NCBI GenBank assembly: GCA_024349245.1
Contig: JALDNG010000022.1
Span: forward strand, 16,983,001 to 17,047,000
Direction: 5' to 3'
DNA length: 64,000 nt
Origin: Neodontobutis hainanensis
Taxonomy: Eukaryota > Chordata > Actinopteri > Gobiiformes > Odontobutidae
The notes beneath the pieces were generated by a model. The model searched no databases and was not told the origin of the DNA. It saw only the letters and a list, made by a program, of their open reading frames with translations. This document shows positions 56,376-64,000 of the stretch, piece by piece (the stretch's first letter is position 1; every line of letters starts with the position of its first letter). The position numbers and the translations under genes are program-made.

Positions 56376-58369
56376 AACAGCTGTAAATGGAAATACGGTG
56401 AAAAGGTGAAGGTGCCTATAAGCTCTCATCTTCCACCTGCTCCTTTTGGGCTTGTTTACGATGTAAATGGTATCTGAATGGAATGGAAGTTACTGTATAT
56501 GAATAATACTTTTGGTGAAAGTTGTTTACTGTAATATTTTACTTTAGGCTGTGATCTGGGTTTTGTTTTTATATATTAAAAACACAATAAAGTTTGAAAT
56601 TAACATATTACAAAAAACATTTAATCATAAGGATGAGTTAAATACATCTGGGACTACTGTTATTGAATAATTCCCCCCCAAAAAAGAAGCCATAACAAGA
56701 TGTATTGTCTTCAAGTCAGTCTTTTTGTGTTAATTCTTCTAAGAAAGGTCAATTATAATGATAGTAAAATGTTGAGTTGAACACACTGCTATGCATTCAT
56801 TGTGCGACAGAATAGTCATTGCTGCAAAACAGAAATAGTGCCTTGAGCAGCTTTCTCAGTTTTTACGTTGGTGGTTTAGAAAGTTGAGAAACGACCAGAA
56901 CTAACGTTAGCACTAGACACAGTGTATAGCATACATCTAGGCATTCATACAAGACAGTAAAGTTATTTAATTTGTTAAAGGCAACACACCAACATTTTAA
57001 AGTTTGCTACAGAAACACAACTTTGTGCTCTGGCATGACGTCGCCAGATCAGTAACTGATGTTCCAAAAAGATGCTTACCTCTTGCTGAAAAGTAAGGCT
57101 TTGACGTCCAAAACATTTGGTGAGCACAAGCAGAAGTGGAAACACAAAGCCTGCGTTTGTCATGTGAATGTGAAAAATAGTGGCTGGGACTTTGGCAGCA
57201 GTTTTCCAGTGGCAGCTAAAAACTAAATCCCCAAACTATTCATAGACACACAGCAAAGAGGCCCACGACAGCTGTAACGCCACAAGACTAGTGTATACTT
57301 TTGTTTAGTTTGCTTCAGAGACAATCAAGGCAAACTATGTGGACACAATACATGTCAGAAGCAGATAGTATTGCTTTCATTGTTTCACAAAAGTTGGACT
57401 ATGAACAGGAAAATATATATTTTCTCGCAAATTTGAAAACTTTAAGATACACAGATTATTGGTGCATGATCAAGGAAGAAGCTGAGAGCAAGAGCTGTTG
57501 TTTTCCTGTCGAGGAGAATAAAAAAACTCTTTCCCCATCCAGACCACCAACCTCTCAGTGTAAACAAACAATATTATCTGACTGTCTTCCATCGAATGTG
57601 AGACTGCAGCCCGACTTCTCGCAGCAGGAAGCATCACACAAAAGGTAATTATCTGATCGAGTACAGACACTGCGAGACAGAAGACGTGGAACAAAGCACA
57701 AGAAAACAGCAAGACTACTCTAGGACTATCTGGACACATCATGAGGCTGCGTGGGTTAGATGGCCGTACGCATTTGCAGTGATGCTACTTAAAATATATT
57801 TAGAATTCATTTCTAATTGAAGTTAAATGGTATTTTTTATTTTGTGTGCAGAAAAAAGCTACTACATCATTACATTATTGTTGTGTATAGGACTGGGTAT
57901 AAAAGATGGTATTGAGAAATAATTATTTGTTTGCAAATTTTGTCATTTCAATAAACCAAATGAATAATCCTTGGAGTTTATCTTCTTGAAAATGTTTACT
58001 TAATGTATGGGAATGCAATAATGCAAAAAGATAAATACCCATTGTTTAGTTTGTGCCTGTGTTTTTTTAAATGGATAACTTTTATCTTGAAAGTTCAAAA
58101 ACAGAAAGATTCAGTAAAAAATAGTTGTTATCTAAATGTGTACGTTCATTTGGTGGTTTGGATGGTTCGCAGTCTGCATTCAAATAAAGTCAACTTAATG
58201 GACCTCGTGCAGTTTTGGTGAACACCATTGGTGATTCAAATAGGGGCAAAACTAAATGTGCGCAAAATGAGTCGGGCACAGTAGAGATCGGGGGGTGGAG
58301 GGGGCAGATACAACATTGAGAAAACCAGCTAGAAGAAGCTCGTTAGCCCTGATGCGTTCATGGTCCTAT

Positions 58370-58520
58370 GAGAGACAGTGGAGCTGCGCACGCCAGAAGT
58401 TAGCAATGGCTTTAGCGCCTCTTTAATCCCCATTTCCTCCCCTCTGCATTATTCATTCAAAGCAGGAAAAGAGGAAAACAAGGAGCGGGAGGCCATTATG
58501 AAAAGGTAGATCAAGGCACA
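58370..58520. promoter_or_regulatory. possible conserved non-coding island
   Basis: A region with CGCACGCC, GCATTATTCATTCA and CCATTATGAAAAGG, less AT-rich than its flanks. It could hold the missing 5' exon or an enhancer; neither is shown. Confidence 0.15.
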
Positions 58521-61500
58521 ACTGGAAGGATGGGGGATGAACGGAGTGGAGGGTCCTGGAAATAAGCGGTCCCATTGAGAAGCGTGCGGATTCAGCTCCA
58601 GATACGAGTATGATACATATGAACACAGCTGATGAGCTTGGACCTAAAGAGGGCAGAAAAGATGGGGGGCAAAAAACGGGGGCGAAGACGGCGATTGTGG
58701 AGGCTAGTTAAAACGGAGAGAGGAGAAATATAATGTGACACTATCCGGCCTGAGTGTGGGATGTGAGGGAATCAAAGACACCTTTGAGGAGCCCAAAGAC
58801 GACATAGAAAGTGCTGGAAGAGTGGTGACCATGATTACAAGAAGTGGAGAAACCTTTGAGTCTCTGTTCATGAAAGCCCACCCCAGGCCTCGTCTGAACA
58901 CGCCGCTCGACGAACACTGATGATACAGAAAGAGGAAAAGAGGGAAATGGAGCCACTAATGATGGAGGGGTCCAGATACTACAGAAGCAGCATACTCTTC
59001 AATTCATTTTAATCACAATTCAGAATCATTAGCCCAAAATGTATGAGCACTTGTGTTCGCTGGTCCACAAGCGCAGAGCGAGACAGAGAGTGGGAACGGA
59101 CCAATTACACCTCAGCATGTGAGCCGGCTTTTGAGGACTTACAGACGGTCCAAGACTAAATGGAATAGAATATGAAGACAGGAAATTTTATTGTCTCTCA
59201 ATCTGTAAGAAATAAAAAAAAAAAAAAAAAAACAGATGAATTAGGGGCATCTCAAAAGCCAGACAAAACTTACTCCACAGTCAAAGCATTTAGACTTTTC
59301 CTGTTTCCTAAATCTTCAACAAAAGCAGAAAGTAAAACAGAGCAACTTCAACTCAGCATAACAATATTACAGAATTAAGACTCAAACAACAGTGACATAA
59401 AGTAAAAGTCATTATTTTACATTCACAGCACAGCTGGAATAAGAGCCAGTCTCTTTCAGGCTATAGAGAAAGAAACATTAAAGGAAAATTAGGATCCACT
59501 GCCTTTCCAAGACATTGTTTTACAGGATCAACAAGCACAAATCTAAGCACTTATCAAGCACTGACTGACCGTTTTCAAGCTTTTTCCAGAACATTATAAT
59601 TGCAAACCTTCTACTAATATTTCTGGTTTGTGCAATATATGTATTGTGCATTGTTCCAGTCAAACAAATAAATTAACAAATACATATCACATAGATGTTA
59701 ATAAACGCAGTTTTATACTGTATGATAAAGACTTAATAGGGTTTGAAAGACTTTAACCCAAATATTTTTTTAGGCTGACAAAAACATTCAATCTTTTCCC
59801 CAAAATTCAAGCACAAAGATTTTTCAAGGATTTCATGCAGCCAAGGGAAACCTGCCTTCTGGAATATTCCTTGATACTTCTGTTGCACACATTCATGTTT
59901 GTGTGTAATATCTATTCAAAGACAATGGCCCTATCCTTGGCACAGAAAAATGATAAAAGGTGGAATTAAGACAAAGCAAACCACTGAGGTCTGCTGGGAC
60001 GAGCGGAAGGCCAGTGATCTATAATGCTGGTTGCCAACTATTTATAGCGCGCCTTTACATCTCTCACTTTCAGATTTTTATAGGCTAATGATTATTTCAC
60101 ACCAGAAGTAAATAGCACAGCACAAATACGCCCAGCTTCATGTGGGGGCTAATATGATTTATTTTCCAAAAATCTCAACAAAGTACCACGGCACACAGCT
60201 TAGGTGTGTGTACATTATACACCACTGTGCCCTTTATAACGCACATCTGCACCATCCACGAACCTTCGGCAAGCCCATTTACAACCAAGACTCTCCTCTG
60301 TCTTCATCTGTATGTGCCCACCTGCACATTTGTATCCACGCTGTCAGCTTCCCCACAGTAAGACGCTCCTCCATTGAGAAAAGCTTAAGCACATGCAGGT
60401 GTTTTCTCAGCCCCCCCTTTTTTTTCCCTCTGTGCTGGACACGGGCTGGCACGTGGCTAAAAGCTCGGGCCACCTCGCTGCTCCATTGTCCGGGGCCACT
60501 CCACTCTGCCGCTGAGGACTCTTGAGCGCAAAGGGGGCCCTTTTGTGACTTCGGCAGGTGCCTTACACAAAAGCAAAAGGCATGAGGCAGGACGGCATCG
60601 TTAGCGCAGTCGGCCGTTTGATGTCCTGGTCTCATCAGCTGGAGACTGCCGCCCAAGACAGATGCTAATAATCGCTTGAAAAACAAATACATTCCACTCA
60701 GCCTTGTAAAAGATAAACTCCAATTTCAATGATAAAAGAAGAGTGACAGACAGCCATGGTTTCATTTGACAAAAAGAAAGCCTGGATTTTTTATTTTTGT
60801 TTTCACTGCCACCTCTAATTTTTGCAAGGTGATACCAATTCATACTGTCAATCACTGAAAGTAAACAAGCTGAATTGACAAATTACTGAAGTAAAGAAAA
60901 GATAAATCCATGTGGGCAACGTTATGCAAAGACAGAGCTGCGTTTAAGACGCGTGTGATCCCTCAGAAAACCTGCTTAGTGTGTTAAACAGTGGGCTTTG
61001 AACAGGAGAGAGTCCCCCAGGCATTCAGGAGAGAGGCCCCAGGGGTTTAGCCTCACATGCACATTTATATGAAGTTATGTAGTATGTAAAACTGAATCAC
61101 AACCAGGACATTAAGGTTGAACTTTAAGGAAGCTCAACTGAATGAGCCAGTTTTCAAAGATGTGAATAAAAAGCTATTTTAATTTAGAGATCTAAATAAA
61201 TAACAGCAGTGTTTATTATGGACAATATGCCAAAAATAGTGACCCAAAATCTTTTGTCTAGAATTCATCAATGTTGATTTAGGGCTGTGCAATGTATCGT
61301 TTATTTATCATTACTGCAATAATAACTACATCAAACAACTTTGATCAAATAATATAGTATTCAGTGTGAAAAACTGTAAAAAGTGAACAACTTAAAAGCA
61401 GCAGTTTAAAATGGAAGTTAGTCTAAAGCCTTATATTTATTTTTTATATTCAATTCAATTCAGCTTTTAGACAGACAAAAGTGGGGATGCAGATCTTTTA

Positions 61501-63554
61501 AGTCATACTTTCATCACAATTTTTACGATCATAGTCATCTCATATCACATGTATTGTCTCAATTTTATGGCCAGTTTGAAGAGTATCTTGAGTAAGCCTG
61601 AAGACTGCATTAGACAGAGGGTCCATAGGGATACAGTTTAATAATTGGATTAAACATTACAACTTAAGGGAAATTAATTTAAAAGCTGCAATAATTCTTT
61701 TTGCATAATATTTTAGTAAAGCATAGAGATAATAAACAGTGAGGAAATATAAAACACTGTAATTCAGTCATTTAGATACATTTTAGTTTACCAACCCATA
61801 TCCGTCTGTACCAAGTGACAAAGTCAAAAACCCTATAATAAATTATGAATTGTGGCACAAAATTATGTTTTTAGCCAAATAGTTCTTGACATAAAACATA
61901 AATACCAGTCGGACGACCAGACAAGGAGACAGTGGGGATAAACTAGTTCAAATGTCCCTCTGTGAATAATGCATGGCTGCAGAGGGGTTCAGACGGCGCA
62001 GGTGTGGGGTTTTCAACATCTAAAAGAGTAATACCAGGATTGAGAGTTTAGCTGACTTCTGATCTTTTCCCTTAAAGCTCTCGATTTAACATAAAGGTAC
62101 CATTATATGTTTGCTATACTGCTATTGTATATATTGTTGGTATTTCAATACTTTTGGAATGCATTGTGCAGCTCAGGATGTCCAAACTGTGGCTTAAGTC
62201 AAACGGGGCAAGTAGGAATAATTGGTTTGGGGACAAAACAAGTGACAGCACCTAAAGATTTAAATTGATGTATTTCCGATAGTCTATGAAATATTGGATC
62301 AATATATGCACAATCCAACCCACATTAACCATAAGAAAGTCCTGTTAATGTTCTTAATACATATTACAATGTGTCAGGATAAATCTAACGAGCATTAAAG
62401 CATATTCAAAACAGAATATTACACAGTTAATAATTTGATTAATAGAAGATTTTGTGGAGGATACCTCTCAATATATTTCAACATTTGAAGCGCATCCCCA
62501 CACCCAGATTGGTACATGGTTGTGGTCCAAACAACCCAAAGCTTTAGGATGAGCCCTGGGGCAAGCGTTACAATCTTACACAACACACAACGAGAGCAGA
62601 GAGGCTGCACTGCTCCAGGACCAATGAGGGCTTTGTTTGTTAGCCATGTCATGAGTGACCACCAAATTAGCTTCATCACCTCTGGCACCGGGAGATTGAA
62701 TGTGACATCTGGACCTCAGGGGCCACAAAGCTTTTTGACTGCAGGAATAGAGAGAGATTTAATTTGAAAAATGGGGACAAATGGAAGTATTTGGGAGAAA
62801 AAATTAAATAAGGTAACCCCACACTCGCTTTACTTCCTCGCTCTGGTCTTCATAAATGATTGAGTTTTAAAACAACCATAAAAATAACATATACAACAAA
62901 AATATAAAAATAACATAAAGAAAATGGATTCCTCAAAGCAACTAGATTGTTTAGTAATTTCTTTCTTAAAGCAACAACTAAATGCACAGGAGACACTGCC
63001 TTAAAAGAACAATAGTTCAATATATGTAATCCAAAGTAAGCTGCCACATTTACCGAATACTGTGCCTTTTTTACTTTACTCCTTCTCCTGGGACAGTTTA
63101 AAGTAGTGGGAGCTGAAGTTTGTCTAAGAAAAAAATGACAAGAGCAAGATGTCCAAATCATTAGTAACGTGAGAGGAGCAGTTCCCAGGCATGTCTCGTT
63201 ACATAGCTGAGTGCTAACGTGAGGCTAAGGGCTTGTGTTAAGGTTTGACTGATTCTCCAGTGCTTTGACGGGAACACAACCAGAATCAGCATCTCCATGG
63301 TCAGTAATGGAAACATGTGGGACACTCTAGCTAAATCAGCTAACTATACCCTGCCTTGCACTGGATAGATGTGGTCCAAATAAGAGGATACCACTGTAAT
63401 TGAAGAAGTGATTAAATTTTTGCATTTAACCATTAACCAAGGCAGTAATGGAGAGCAGCTTACCTCAAATACAAAGACAAACCTAACCAACTGAAGTAAC
63501 AATGGTCCATATCACTACAACCACAAATACATCTCATGTGGTGCTAGTTTTCAC

Positions 63555-63882
63555 CTGCACCACCACGGTCAGAACCATGTGCCTCCACAGAGCATCTATG
63601 AAAGGAGATGGGTTATCAAAAATGTATTCTAGGTTTGTTGCAAAACAGACGGACAGAGACTCGTTGTAGTGGCTTAACACTATAAAAGTGATGTCTATAC
63701 CCTTATTTTTTCCAAAAATATCACATAAAGTATGTTCAAATCGTCCAGAGAGAGCAACATAAAACTGTAAACTGTATACCGAGCAACAGTGTGCCCATGG
63801 GAAAGTGACTCCAGAGAAATCAAGCTTGGGTCTGGTTTGGTTCAGTTTCAGCTGTGGCTTCTGTGGTGGGCCCCAGAGGCTT
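63555..63882 (-). CDS. doubtful exon-like open frame
   Basis: On the minus strand a TTTTTTGCAG acceptor leads into 109 uninterrupted codons that end CAG|GTGAAA, a usable donor. The frame would take one carried-in base and leave in phase 0. The translation includes LDFSGVTFPWAHCCSVYSLQ and ends IDALWRHMVLTVVVQ. The WRHMVLTVV end faintly recalls laminin-G/pentraxin folds, but I do not recognise the protein. No partner exon was found, and the neighbouring sequence beyond 64000 is not visible. It may be chance. Confidence 0.2.
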
Positions 63883-64000
63883 CTGCAAAAAACACAGAAT
63901 ATAAAACTAGAGCCAGAACAGTGCTTACAGTCAGGGGTAGAGAGAAGAACGCCAGCTTTTAGCATGCGTTAGTATTATCATTGACCTATAAAACTACAAA

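Larger units (their letters stand above)
50176..63554 (-). other. 5' side of nek7: first intron or upstream flank
   Basis: Because coding exon 1 opens with an acceptor site, this stretch is intron at least in part. No CpG island, TATA-type promoter or clear non-coding exon was found. It holds (GACA)n at 51231-51269, a hAT-like remnant at 52990-53160, a fish repeat at 56137-56375, and homeodomain-core-rich stretches near 54270-54380 and 58370-58520. Other open frames are short. Confidence 0.55.

Noticed and set aside
57301..57648. 115-codon plus frame
   Set aside because: No recognisable domain or splice context; probably chance.
62419..62767. Acceptor-like CTATTCCTGCAG with an open frame as a partner exon for 63555-63882
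   Set aside because: The frame that joins in phase ends in a stop after about 55 codons with no recognisable continuation, and the link would be speculation.
1..64000. CRISPR array, prokaryotic operon, phage or intact transposase
   Set aside because: No regularly spaced repeats with unique spacers, no gene clusters without introns, and no long transposase or reverse-transcriptase frame; the window is vertebrate chromosomal DNA.

Overview
The window looks like a piece of a ray-finned (teleost) fish chromosome. It is intron-rich and AT-rich, has long (GT)n microsatellites, and carries several short interspersed elements of the tRNA-headed type common in fish. It holds one gene that can be read with confidence, nek7 (NIMA-related kinase 7), on the minus strand. 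All nine coding exons are present, from the start codon at 50147 to the stop codon at 4063-4065. Spliced by eye at GT-AG borders, they give an intact 303-residue kinase, against 302 residues for human NEK7. Every exon junction keeps frame.

Layout, from high to low coordinates in the direction of transcription. Bases 50176-64000 are the 5' side: the non-coding first exon and promoter of nek7 were not located, and this stretch holds repeats, possible regulatory islands and one doubtful exon-like ORF at 63555-63882. Coding exons follow at 50088-50147, 43051-43191, 42046-42108, 36212-36322, 32305-32413, 30910-31017, 21337-21431, 8866-8979 and 4063-4173. Introns range from 0.9 to 12.4 kb. A 3' UTR runs from 4062, perhaps to about 2940 or to about 900, depending on which AATAAA signal is used. 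Bases 1-890 have no recognisable gene.

The rest is intron and repeat. The best supported mobile element is a 395-bp tRNA-headed SINE at 1280-1674 with a perfect 12-bp target-site duplication, lying inside the longer possible 3' UTR. Other SINE pieces lie near 9.7, 13.9, 23.7, 28.0, 29.9 and 37.1-37.7 kb. A further fish interspersed repeat is at 56.1 kb, hAT-like remnants are at 13.3 and 53.1 kb, and a 98-bp MITE-like hairpin is at 38.6 kb. Several intronic islands have more GC, or clustered homeodomain/POU-type cores, than their surroundings. Because NEK7 sits beside LHX9 in human, they might be regulatory elements, but this is inference only.

I found no prokaryotic-type system, CRISPR array, rRNA, functional tRNA or intact transposase/reverse-transcriptase gene, and no clear sign of a new biological system. 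Most open frames outside the nek7 exons look like chance or microsatellite translations.
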